In this document: positions 7,497 through 15,785 of the stretch, one piece after another
Layout: the number at the start of each line of letters is the position of its first letter
Numbering within the stretch: position 1 is the first letter of the stretch
Assembly (NCBI GenBank): GCA_024763035.1
Contig: JANTGG010000013.1
Location: 1 to 41,035, forward strand
Source: Desulfocapsa sp.
Lineage (GTDB): Bacteria; Desulfobacterota; Desulfobulbia; Desulfobulbales; Desulfocapsaceae
Reading direction: 5' to 3'
Length of the DNA: 41,035 nucleotides
Notes under the pieces: generated by a model
Told to the model about the DNA's origin: nothing
The model's database searches: none
The model's input: the letters and a program-made list of their open reading frames with translations, nothing else
Position numbers and translations under genes: made by a program

Positions 7497-8543
7497 ATGC
7501 CAACACCACCGCTTGCCATAACCATGGGATGCCCCGCAGGTATCGGACCTGAAATAATCCTCAAATATTTTTCCGATACCGCCACTGCCACTCGTCCGCC
7601 TGCCGTGGTCGTCGGTGATATATCCGTTCTTCGTTACTACGCTGACCGGTTCGATATTGATGTACAACTGCTTCCCTGGAAAGCCGGAGATAGAGCAGAG
7701 ACCGGAAGCGGGCGGATTTCCGTACTTGAGACATCGTCCCTTTCCCGTGAGGATATTTGCCCGGGACAGCCTTCAAAGAGTACAGCCCTTGCCATGGCAG
7801 ATGCGATTATCTGCGCCGCAAAAGGCATACAGAAAGGTATATTTTCAGGGATCTGTACCTGTCCGATTTCCAAAGAGGCACTGCAGGAGAGCGGTCACTG
7901 CTTCCCCGGTCACACCGAAATGCTTGCAGAGCTCACATCTTCGTCCACACCTGTAATGATGATGGCAGGCACAAGTCTGAGGGTGACCCTTGCCACCATC
8001 CACTGCGCAATCGCCGATGTCCCCGGGCTGCTGAAAGAAGAGTCACTTATCAGACTGTTTCAAACCACCCACCGGAGCCTGAGTATTGATTTTGCCATCT
8101 CGGCACCAAGAATCGCTGTGGCTGCCTTGAATCCCCACGCCGGTGAAAATGCAATGTTTGGTGATGAAGAACAGACCATCATCCGGCCGGCCATAGAAAA
8201 AGCCGTCACAAGCGGCATGAATATCCACGGCCCGTTCCCGCCTGACACTATTTTCAACAAGGCTGCACGCGGGGAATATGATGCGGTCATCTGCATGTAC
8301 CACGATCAGGGACTGATTCCTTTTAAGCTACTCCACTTTGCAGACGGCGTAAATGTAACCCTGGGACTGCCCATTGTCCGCACTTCTGTGGATCATGGAA
8401 CTGCATACGACATTGCGGGTTCCGGTGTCGCCGACATAAAAAGCCTTGTCGCAGCCGTAGAACTTGCATACACTATTGTCAATAATCGCCCAAAAAGCAC
8501 CCAATCAGACGCAGCTGTACAGCAGGAACAAAATGACACGTGA
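7497..8543 (+). CDS. pdxA: 4-hydroxythreonine-4-phosphate dehydrogenase PdxA
   Basis: A 348-residue NAD-dependent, metal-dependent dehydrogenase of the DXP-dependent pyridoxal phosphate pathway. Visible motifs: AITMGCPAGIGPEIILKYF at the N-terminus, CPISKEAL, FPGHTEMLAEL, LNPHAGENAMFG, CMYHDQGLIPFKLLHF, and VRTSVDHGTAYDIAGSG. These include the metal-binding histidines of the family. I chose ATG 7497 because it puts the family motif near the start; a TTG at 7446 inside yraN would add 17 residues. Neither has a clear ribosome binding site. The second residue of the GxPAGIGP motif is Cys here, where E. coli has Glu and many relatives have Asp. The gene overlaps tmk by 11 bases. Confidence 0.93.
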   Translation: MPTPPLAITMGCPAGIGPEIILKYFSDTATATRPPAVVVGDISVLRYYADRFDIDVQLLPWKAGDRAETGSGRISVLETSSLSREDICPGQPSKSTALAMADAIICAAKGIQKGIFSGICTCPISKEALQESGHCFPGHTEMLAELTSSSTPVMMMAGTSLRVTLATIHCAIADVPGLLKEESLIRLFQTTHRSLSIDFAISAPRIAVAALNPHAGENAMFGDEEQTIIRPAIEKAVTSGMNIHGPFPPDTIFNKAARGEYDAVICMYHDQGLIPFKLLHFADGVNVTLGLPIVRTSVDHGTAYDIAGSGVADIKSLVAAVELAYTIVNNRPKSTQSDAAVQQEQNDT

Positions 8544-9147
8544 ACGAACAGGACTACTAATTGTTTTTGAAGGAACAGACGGCACAGGGAAATCCACCCA
8601 GCTGCAGCTGCTTGCCCGTACCCTGACCGAAAAAGGCTGCACTGTCATCAGCAGTCGTGAGCCCACCGAAGGGCAGTATGGTCAGCAGATTCGAGCCCTC
8701 TACTCCAACCGTGACTCCGTCAGCCGGGAAGAGGAACTCGCCCTCTTTCTTGCCGACCGAAAGGAACATGTCGATACCGTTTTAAATCCTGGTCTGACAG
8801 CGGGCAGGATTATTCTCTGCGACCGCTATTTTCTCTCCACCATCGCCTACCAGGGCGCCGCCGGAATGGATACTGCTCAGATTCTGGAAAAGAATGCTTT
8901 TGCACCCGACCCTGATATCTGCCTGCTTTTTCAGGCATCCATACAAACCGGTGTGGATCGCATCACAGGGGGACGTGGAGAGGAGCTGAACGACTTTGAA
9001 AAAGCCGATTATCTGCAGAAGGTTGCCTCCATTTTTAACGAGATGGACTTTCCCTATATTCACAGGATCAATGCCGCTCAGAGCATTGAAGATGTCTCCC
9101 GTGATGTTCTCACTGCCATCGAACCTCTCCTGGAAAAGCTCACATGA
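8533..9147 (+). CDS. tmk: Thymidylate kinase
   Basis: A 204-residue kinase that phosphorylates dTMP to dTDP with ATP, essential for dTTP supply. The P-loop FEGTDGTGKSTQ sits at residues 12-23, followed by SSREPTEGQYG, the DRYFLSTIAYQGA segment, and a C-terminal lid region with TGGRGEELNDFE. The ATG at 8533 is preceded by AGGA with a 6-base gap; an ATG at 8464 in the same frame would lie far inside pdxA and is unlikely. The stop overlaps the next gene as ATGA at 9144-9147. Confidence 0.95.
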   Translation: MTRERTGLLIVFEGTDGTGKSTQLQLLARTLTEKGCTVISSREPTEGQYGQQIRALYSNRDSVSREEELALFLADRKEHVDTVLNPGLTAGRIILCDRYFLSTIAYQGAAGMDTAQILEKNAFAPDPDICLLFQASIQTGVDRITGGRGEELNDFEKADYLQKVASIFNEMDFPYIHRINAAQSIEDVSRDVLTAIEPLLEKLT

Positions 9148-10877
9148 CGTTACCGGTCCGCATCCCCGCTTTTCTCCTCTTTACTGCATCTCTGCTGATC
9201 TTCCTGCAGTGCTGTGCACCAATTAACAGTACGTCTTCTCAACCAGAGGAGATGACTGCAGAGAGCGATGACAGCTTTATCGCTGAGACCCCCGATCACT
9301 CCTGTTCCTATTTCTACTTTCTCTGGGCAAAGCATGCCGAGAACCGCAACGAATTCAGTGAAGCACAGCAGGCATACGAGAAGGCATTAATCTGTGATCC
9401 TCACTCCGCATACGTGCTTCGCAAGCTCCCGCTGCTTCTCATTAAAATGGGAAAGTACCAGGGGGCTGCAAAATGGCTGCGGGAGATTATTGCAGGCAAT
9501 CCTGACGACATCAACAACCGGATCCTGCTCGCCCAGCTTGATGTTCGAAATAATGAGATCGAGGAAGCGATCCAGCTCTATCGGGAAGTCATCGAACTCA
9601 AGCCCGACGATGAAACCACCTATCTGCGTTTAGGAGTAATCTACTCCCGACAGCTGCGGTACATCGAAGCGGAACAGCTCTTTAAGGAGGCACTCTCACG
9701 CAACAAAGATTCATTCTACTGTCGACTCTATCTTGCCCGCCTGAAAACAAAAACCGGCGATCGTAAGTCTGCCGAAAAGTGGTACAGGGAGGCACTGCAG
9801 CTTACCTGGTCCACTGAACTTGCCGTGGAAGTGGCAGAGTTCTACAGTTCTGCCAATGAACATGATTCTGCCGAGACCCTCTATCGGACTCTTTTCTCTA
9901 AAAATCCCGACAATGAACAGATAGGACTGGCACTGGTGCAGACCCTTCTTATCCGGAAAAAAGAGCAGGAAGCCCTGCAGGTTTTGCAAAATCTGCAGCA
10001 GATAAGTGAAGATCCCGAGCGTATCATTCTCATTATCTGCAGGATACATCTTCGTGACAACGAACTCGATAAAGCCGCCGAACTGCTGCAGACCATCCTC
10101 GACAATAATGAAGCCGCCTATATGCTGGCCGTGATCTATTACGAACAGAAGAAACGTGAAAAAACAGTGCAGACCCTGAAACTCATACCTTCCGGTTCTC
10201 CCTATTTCCAGGACAGCATCAGCCTGCAGGTTCGTATTTTCATGGAGGACAAAGAGGAAGAAAAGGCAATCTCCCTGCTCGAGAAGGTTGCTGCCGACAA
10301 GGTGGACAGCAGTCCCGCTCTCTATGCCCTGCTTGCCTCCCTCTATATGGAGCAGAAACAGAAAGCAAACAGCTACAAAACCCTGGATCGCGCACTGGAG
10401 ACATTTCCCGATAACCCGGAACTCTACTTTGAATACGGTCTGCTCCTGGAACAGGATCACAAACAGGCACAGGCAATAGAAAGTATGGAACGGGTTCTGG
10501 AACTGGAGCCGGATCATGCGGAAGCGTTAAATTATCTCGGCTACACCTGGGCAAACAACAACATCAATCTGGAGAAGGCACTTGAATACATCCAGCGTGC
10601 CATTTCCCTGAAACCCGATAATGGATATATTCTGGACAGTCTGGGATGGGTCTACTTCCGGATGGGGAAGCTTGACAAAGCTGTTGCCGAAATACTCGCA
10701 GCCCTGCAGCTGGAACCGAATGATCCGCATATCTATGAACATCTGGGCGACATTTACCTGGAAGATGGAAAAAAAGCCGAGGCCCTGAAGGCATATCAGC
10801 AGGCGGAAAAGCTCTTCGGCAATATTGCTAAAAAGAAACGTGTGGCCAAAAAAATTGACTCTATAAAAGGGGAGTAA
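9144..10877 (+). CDS. Exported tetratricopeptide-repeat protein
   Basis: A 577-residue protein with an N-terminal hydrophobic segment (RIPAFLLFTASLLIFLQCCA) followed almost entirely by TPR units. At least a dozen repeats of the W/Y-A-x-x-Y/F-A-P type can be picked out, for example EAQQAYEKALICDPHSAYVL, EAIQLYREVIELKPDD, EAEQLFKEAL, QAIESMERVLELEPDHAEAL, KALEYIQRAISLKPDNGYIL and KAVAEILAALQLEPNDPHIY. TPR arrays mediate protein-protein contacts; the location suggests an envelope scaffold or assembly role. Two adjacent Cys residues end the hydrophobic stretch, so it may be a lipoprotein, but the lipobox (FLQC) is poor. Its start overlaps the tmk stop and the next lipoprotein gene starts one base after its stop. 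The pair with the LolA/LolB-like lipoprotein is suggestive. Confidence 0.85.
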   Translation: MTLPVRIPAFLLFTASLLIFLQCCAPINSTSSQPEEMTAESDDSFIAETPDHSCSYFYFLWAKHAENRNEFSEAQQAYEKALICDPHSAYVLRKLPLLLIKMGKYQGAAKWLREIIAGNPDDINNRILLAQLDVRNNEIEEAIQLYREVIELKPDDETTYLRLGVIYSRQLRYIEAEQLFKEALSRNKDSFYCRLYLARLKTKTGDRKSAEKWYREALQLTWSTELAVEVAEFYSSANEHDSAETLYRTLFSKNPDNEQIGLALVQTLLIRKKEQEALQVLQNLQQISEDPERIILIICRIHLRDNELDKAAELLQTILDNNEAAYMLAVIYYEQKKREKTVQTLKLIPSGSPYFQDSISLQVRIFMEDKEEEKAISLLEKVAADKVDSSPALYALLASLYMEQKQKANSYKTLDRALETFPDNPELYFEYGLLLEQDHKQAQAIESMERVLELEPDHAEALNYLGYTWANNNINLEKALEYIQRAISLKPDNGYILDSLGWVYFRMGKLDKAVAEILAALQLEPNDPHIYEHLGDIYLEDGKKAEALKAYQQAEKLFGNIAKKKRVAKKIDSIKGE

Positions 10878-10878
10878 T

Positions 10879-11700
10879 ATGTATCCGCTCAGATTACTCT
10901 TCCTCTTTTTGCTTCTGCTGCCCCTTAGTCTTTTAAGCGGCTGTGCAAAACGGTACTGGGACACCACCCTTGAGGAAGAGGAAACAGCAGTACTTGCCGA
11001 AGTTATTCATGAAATGCAGGAGGCAGACAAGGCCTGTCCACAAAATTTTGATGCCGAGGTAAAGGCTTTTCTGAAGACTCCTACCGAGAAAATCGGGGTC
11101 CAGGGATACCTGCAGCTGCGCTCTCCCTCCTACCTGAAATTTGTCCTTTCCAACCCACTGGGACAGCCCATGTTCATCCTTGCCAGCAACGGGGATATGT
11201 TTCAGTCACTGGATATGACCGTACGTCGTCATATCCGCGGCAGTATTCGCTCCCTCGGGGTTCGAAACAACATTCCCCTGATTATCATGTATGGTGACTG
11301 GTATGGATTTTTCACAGCACGGCTGCCCAAACGCCCGATAACCGTAAAAAAAATCTATCGTAATGGTGAAGAAGAAAATATCTGGGTTGAATTGCCGGAA
11401 TCCATATCGCTGGAAGGAACTCCCGAATACACCTATGTCTCCGTAGATCCCCTGAAGCACAGGGTTCTCGGATATCTTTTTCTTGACGACAGGGGAGATA
11501 CCATAGCAGAAATTTCCTACAGTGAACCTGTTGCCCCCGGAGACAGGTGTGAAATAAGAAAACAGATTTACATTAAAGAACTTCCATGGGACTCAGAAAT
11601 TTCACTGGAACTCGATGCTGTGCAAACCGATATGCAGCTGTCAAAAGAGGATTTTATCCTTCCTGTCCCCAAAGACTTTTCCAAACAACTGCACCCGTAA
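10879..11700 (+). CDS. LolA/LolB-like envelope lipoprotein (DUF4292-like)
   Basis: A 273-residue lipoprotein with signal peptide and a good lipobox, PLSLLSGCAKRYW, with lipidated Cys22 predicted. GGGGAG lies before the ATG at 10879. The mature part has alternating beta-strands: VQGYLQLRSPSYLKFVLSNP, GQPMFILASNGDMFQSLDM, YTYVSVDPLKHRVLGYLF and DTIAEISYSE. This is the pattern of an open beta-barrel of the LolA/LolB/DUF4292 type that shelters lipid or acyl chains. The fold call is from sequence pattern only. It is the last gene of the long operon and ends directly against the convergent AMIN gene, with no bases between the stops. Confidence 0.7.
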   Translation: MYPLRLLFLFLLLLPLSLLSGCAKRYWDTTLEEEETAVLAEVIHEMQEADKACPQNFDAEVKAFLKTPTEKIGVQGYLQLRSPSYLKFVLSNPLGQPMFILASNGDMFQSLDMTVRRHIRGSIRSLGVRNNIPLIIMYGDWYGFFTARLPKRPITVKKIYRNGEEENIWVELPESISLEGTPEYTYVSVDPLKHRVLGYLFLDDRGDTIAEISYSEPVAPGDRCEIRKQIYIKELPWDSEISLELDAVQTDMQLSKEDFILPVPKDFSKQLHP

Positions 11701-12783
11701 CTACTTATTGCCTGTTTCTTTGGCAGCAGCTGCTGCGTCCTGTTCGTCATAGGAGTTAACGATTACAACAAAGAGGTTATCCTCTTTAAAGAACACCTGC
11801 TGCAGGTCATAATTCTTATTGGGAACGAGCTCAAGAATAACCTCAAGCTGATTTCTATCGGCAGACTGCACGACTCTGATCTGCTCAACAAACCTTCCCT
11901 GAGTCGTCTGGTCTTTTGCAACAGCACCGGACAACCTGGTACCGGGAAATTTGCAAACCACCCGGGGAGAGCCCGCTTCCTCCCCTGCCACTGTTGGAGG
12001 AAAAAAACCATTTAACTTGAACAGCACCATCTCACCGTTGTTTGTGGTGTTCTCAAAAGAGATATCCGAAAGAAGCGGATCTTCTGAATCGAAGGTCCCG
12101 GTCTGCTGTTGCGCTTCCTGAGCATTTTCCGGGGCAGCTTCAGCAGCCGCTGCGACAGGTTCGGCAACAGGTGGCGTCACACCTTCCTCCTTCACAGGCT
12201 CCTCTTTTTTCTCCGGTGCAGCCGGTTCCGGTTTTTCTTCAGCTGCTGCCACATTTTTTGCCTGGGAACCTGGAAAGACCTCTTCCCGTGCCGGGATAGA
12301 ATCCACCACCAGGATTGCCTCCGAAGCCTCAGCACGCGGAGGTGCAACGTCCTCTGCTTTCTCCTTTACAGGAGCAGAATCGGAGAAGAGGAGAATGGTC
12401 AGGATATTGTTGATCTCATCAAACTTCTGATCAAAGCGGTAACCGGTACTGGATCTGAGATCAATCACCACACGGGTTCTGTCGCCATGGCGCCCAAGAC
12501 GGATTTTTTTGACCACCTGTCCGTCGGCGGCAATACCAGTCGGCGATTTTTTATCCAGTAAGGTTTCAAAAAAATCAAAAACCACCCGCGGGCTGTCACC
12601 CTTGATGGCAAAAACTTTTGGCAAATACGCACCATTTAAATGAAAGGCAACCGACTCAAGCCCTTCCCCGCTATCTGTATACTCAACCTTTTGTATCAAA
12701 CCGTCTGCAGCACAGACAGATTTCACGAAAAGAAAAAGCAGCAGAATGCTGAAAAAAAACGGCTTGGAAGTGCGAGTATTCAT
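11701..12783 (-). CDS. Exported protein with two AMIN-like domains
   Basis: A 360-residue protein with a signal peptide (ILLLFLFVKSVCAADG). The N-terminal domain (about 27-135) has the AMIN pattern LESVAFHLNGAYLPKVFAIK, SPRVVFDFFET, VKKIRLGRHGDRTRVVIDL. A second similar domain (about 235-345) has GEMVLFKLNGFFPPTVAG, SPRVVCKFPGTRLSG, VEQIRVVQSADRNQLEVILEL. Between them is a low-complexity linker of Ala, Glu, Pro and Val (about 140-232). AMIN domains target amidases and secretin PilQ to peptidoglycan at specific sites. No enzyme domain is present, so a peptidoglycan-binding or scaffold role is likely. CGGAAAGG lies 7 bases before the ATG at 12783. Convergent with, and abutting, the lipoprotein gene. 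Confidence 0.8.
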   Translation of the reverse strand: MNTRTSKPFFFSILLLFLFVKSVCAADGLIQKVEYTDSGEGLESVAFHLNGAYLPKVFAIKGDSPRVVFDFFETLLDKKSPTGIAADGQVVKKIRLGRHGDRTRVVIDLRSSTGYRFDQKFDEINNILTILLFSDSAPVKEKAEDVAPPRAEASEAILVVDSIPAREEVFPGSQAKNVAAAEEKPEPAAPEKKEEPVKEEGVTPPVAEPVAAAAEAAPENAQEAQQQTGTFDSEDPLLSDISFENTTNNGEMVLFKLNGFFPPTVAGEEAGSPRVVCKFPGTRLSGAVAKDQTTQGRFVEQIRVVQSADRNQLEVILELVPNKNYDLQQVFFKEDNLFVVIVNSYDEQDAAAAAKETGNK

Positions 12784-12985
12784 GAAAAAACCTTTCCGTA
12801 AGATAACGTATTATTTTTTAAGGAACATTTAAGATATATTTCTTGAATACATCATCCTGTCTTGTAAAGTCAACTTTTTTTAAGTAAATGAGAATGGCTG
12901 AATTTTTTAGAAATTTGCAGAAATTCAAACAGTAAAATCCCTTACGCAGAATTTCCTTTTCCATAACAGATGGTACAAAACGTAT

Positions 12986-15529
12986 ATGACACGCACCTTT
13001 GAACAGAGAAAAATACTTCCTTTTGTCAACAAACCAGGACGTTACCTTGGCCTCGAACATAACTCCAGCACAAAGTCGTGGCAGAACACTGCACTGCGCT
13101 GTGCCCTTGTTTTTCCCGATCTCTACGAAATAGGCATGTCCCATCAGGGATTACAGATCCTCTACCATATACTCAACGGCAGGGAAAATATCCTCGCAGA
13201 ACGCTGTTACTGTCCGGATAAAGATATGGAGAGGGAGCTCCGGGAAAAAGGTCTTCCGCTCTGTTCACTGGAAAACGGTCGTTCGCTGCAGGACTTCGAC
13301 CTTGTGGGCTTCACCCTCCCCTATGAACTCTGTTACACCAATATCCTCACCGTCCTTGATCTCGCTGCCATCCCGCTGCGCGCTGAAAACAGAGCTGATG
13401 ATATGCCGATCATCCTGGGGGGCGGCTCATGCGGTCTCAACCCGGAGCCCATTGCCGATTTTTTTGATGCGATCCTTCTTGGAGACGGGGAAGAGGCAAT
13501 AGTGGAGATTGCCGCCTGTCTGCAGCAGTGCAAAAAAGACGGAAACTCCCGCCGGGAAGCCCTCAAACAGCTTTCCGGAATTGACGGCATGTATATCCCC
13601 TCTTTTTATAAACCTGCCTACGATAATAACACCATCGGTGCATTACAGCCTCTTCATGACGACCTGCCAGCCATTCAGCGGCGAATACTTGCCGACATCT
13701 CAACAGTTGACCATCTGCAGCATCCCCTTGTTCCCAACTCCAAAATCGTTCATGACCGCCTGGGAATAGAAATAGCCAGGGGCTGCACCCGCGGATGCCG
13801 TTTTTGTCAGGCCGGCATCATTTATCGTCCGGTGCGGGAGCGGAGCCCGGAACAAATCTTTGATCTTGCAACAAGAGGTATAAAAAATTCCGGATTTAAT
13901 GAACTCGCCCTGCTTTCCCTCTCCACCGGCGACTATTCTTGTCTTTCAACGGTTCTGCCAAAACTTATGGATCAGTTTGCCACAGAGGCAATTTCCGTGT
14001 CCATGCCTTCCATGCGTGTGGGAACATTGACCCAGGATGTTATGGACCAGATCAAACGTGTCCGGAAAACAGGGTTTACCCTTGCCCCGGAAGCGGGCAG
14101 TGAACGACTGCGAAGGGTCATTAATAAAGGCATTACGGAAGAAGACCTGATGAGCACCTGCCGTGATGCCTTCGGGCTTGGCTGGAAAGTTATGAAACTC
14201 TATTTTATGATAGGCCTTCCCGGGGAGACCCGGGAAGACCTTGATGCCATTGTGGAGCTTGCCAAAAAAACCAAACAGATTGGCAATGAAGCAGGCAGAG
14301 GACGGCTGCAAATCAATGTGAGTATCGGAACATTTGTTCCCAAACCCCACACCCCGTTCCAATGGGAAGAACAGATCAGTATGGACCAGAGCCGGGAAAA
14401 GATCGACTATTTAAAACGTACGATGCCCCGCAAGGGAATCAAGCTGAAATGGCACGATCCTGAGATGAGCTTTCTTGAAGGCGTCTTCTCCCGCGGTGAC
14501 CGAAGACTTTCCTATCTTCTGGAAACCGTATGGAATAACGGAGGCAGACTGGACGCCTGGTCCGAACATTTCAAGCTTGAACGCTGGCAGCAGGCGGCAG
14601 AGGAGTGTGATCTTGATCTGGACAGTTTTCTCCGAATGCGTGACGAAAAAGAGATCCTTCCCTGGCAGCATCTTAGCAGCGGTGTGGACAGCACATTTCT
14701 GCACGATGAACGTAAAAAAGCCGAACAGGAGATCTACACGCCGGACTGCCGGTATCACAGCTGTCAGAAATGCGGGCTCTGCGACTTTAAAACCATTATG
14801 CCCATCGTCCGGGACAGGAAAAAAGAGGCAAAACCAGCCCCTCTCAAAAACAGTCCTCCCCCTGTACCTGCCGGGCAGGAGCAGGAAGCAAAACACTTTC
14901 GCTACACCGTCACCTATTCACGCAGAGGGGATATCTGTTACCTTGGTCACCTGGAGATCCTGCAGCTTGTCTTCAGATGTCTGCGCCGGGCAGGTATCCA
15001 AACGAACTTTTCAAAAGGCTTCAACCCCTCCCCAAAGGTGTCCTTCGGCCCTGCCCTGCCGGTGGGGACCCAGAGTCTTGCCGAATTTTTTGTAATGGAT
15101 CTTCCCAAGCCCCTTACTGATCTGCACAAAACAAAAGAAGCGCTGAATGCTGAGTTGGTACAGGGGCTGCAGATTGAAGATATTACGTTACGTCGCAGCC
15201 CTGTCCCTCAGCAGCTGCTCTCCACATATGAGATCCACCTGGATCAACCGCTGACATCCCTTGAGACAGACACAATCAAACACTTTCTTGAGAAAAAACA
15301 CTTCAGCATCAGCAGGACACGGAAGCGAAAAACAAAGGAAATTAATATCCGGCCGCTGATCCCCTCCCTGACCATCCAGGGAACAAAGACCATCCATATG
15401 CATCTTATCAGCAGAGCCAGTGAAGCAGGTGTAAAACCTTTGGAAGCACTTGCCGCCATCCTGAAAAAAGAGCAACGGGAGCTGCTCTCTGCAGAAGTCA
15501 TTAAAACCCAATGGCAGGAACTTACCTGA
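12986..15529 (+). CDS. Radical SAM protein fused to DUF2344 (TIGR03960/TIGR03936 type)
   Basis: An 847-residue protein. Residues about 40-220 form a B12-binding-like region (ALVFPDLYEIGMSHQGLQIL, PIILGGGSCGLNPEPIADFF, AILLGDGEEAI). The radical SAM core follows with the cluster motif CxxxCxxC at Cys267, Cys271 and Cys274 (RGCTRGCRFCQAG), then GFTLAPEAGSERLRRVINKG. Near residue 590 a second cysteine group, CRYHSCQKCGLCDF, could hold another cluster. The C-terminal domain (about 635-845) is DUF2344, with YTVTYSRRGDICYLGHLEIL and FSKGFNPSPKVSFGPALPVG. Fusions of these two domains are known in Deltaproteobacteria; the reaction is not established to my knowledge. ATG 12986 has no evident ribosome binding site. 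Confidence 0.88.
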   Translation: MTRTFEQRKILPFVNKPGRYLGLEHNSSTKSWQNTALRCALVFPDLYEIGMSHQGLQILYHILNGRENILAERCYCPDKDMERELREKGLPLCSLENGRSLQDFDLVGFTLPYELCYTNILTVLDLAAIPLRAENRADDMPIILGGGSCGLNPEPIADFFDAILLGDGEEAIVEIAACLQQCKKDGNSRREALKQLSGIDGMYIPSFYKPAYDNNTIGALQPLHDDLPAIQRRILADISTVDHLQHPLVPNSKIVHDRLGIEIARGCTRGCRFCQAGIIYRPVRERSPEQIFDLATRGIKNSGFNELALLSLSTGDYSCLSTVLPKLMDQFATEAISVSMPSMRVGTLTQDVMDQIKRVRKTGFTLAPEAGSERLRRVINKGITEEDLMSTCRDAFGLGWKVMKLYFMIGLPGETREDLDAIVELAKKTKQIGNEAGRGRLQINVSIGTFVPKPHTPFQWEEQISMDQSREKIDYLKRTMPRKGIKLKWHDPEMSFLEGVFSRGDRRLSYLLETVWNNGGRLDAWSEHFKLERWQQAAEECDLDLDSFLRMRDEKEILPWQHLSSGVDSTFLHDERKKAEQEIYTPDCRYHSCQKCGLCDFKTIMPIVRDRKKEAKPAPLKNSPPPVPAGQEQEAKHFRYTVTYSRRGDICYLGHLEILQLVFRCLRRAGIQTNFSKGFNPSPKVSFGPALPVGTQSLAEFFVMDLPKPLTDLHKTKEALNAELVQGLQIEDITLRRSPVPQQLLSTYEIHLDQPLTSLETDTIKHFLEKKHFSISRTRKRKTKEINIRPLIPSLTIQGTKTIHMHLISRASEAGVKPLEALAAILKKEQRELLSAEVIKTQWQELT

Positions 15530-15785
15530 TGGATCTTCGATTCTCCACTGAAACCCTTCTTCGAAAACAACCTGCTCTCCTCCCAACACCTTGTATCTTT
15601 TGGATTATTTTCTCATTCATGCAATTATTGCGAAGAAACAGGCAATTTAAAACCACTTGACATCAGAAATGGCATTGCCCCGCTGCAGGTGTTTATGGTA
15701 GATATAGGCAACTCATTTGAACCTGCAGCCAAATTCTCCTGCAGGAAAACAGATTATGTCTTACAGACGTGAAAAAGGAGATCAT

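Noticed and set aside
7515-7541. Cys in the GxPAGIGP motif of PdxA as a lost catalytic residue.
   Set aside because: This position varies in functional enzymes (Glu in E. coli, Asp elsewhere), and the metal-binding and substrate motifs are intact.
15583-15602. A 13-base match (AACACCTTGTATC) shared with the centre of the REP-like element at 1730-1742.
   Set aside because: Matches of this length are expected by chance in 41 kb, and the palindromic arms are absent here.
15657-15662. TTGACA in the gap before trpB2 as a -35 box.
   Set aside because: No TATAAT-like hexamer lies 15-19 bases downstream. A nearby TGGCATTGCCCCGCTGCA was tested as a sigma-54 site but the GG-GC spacing is wrong.
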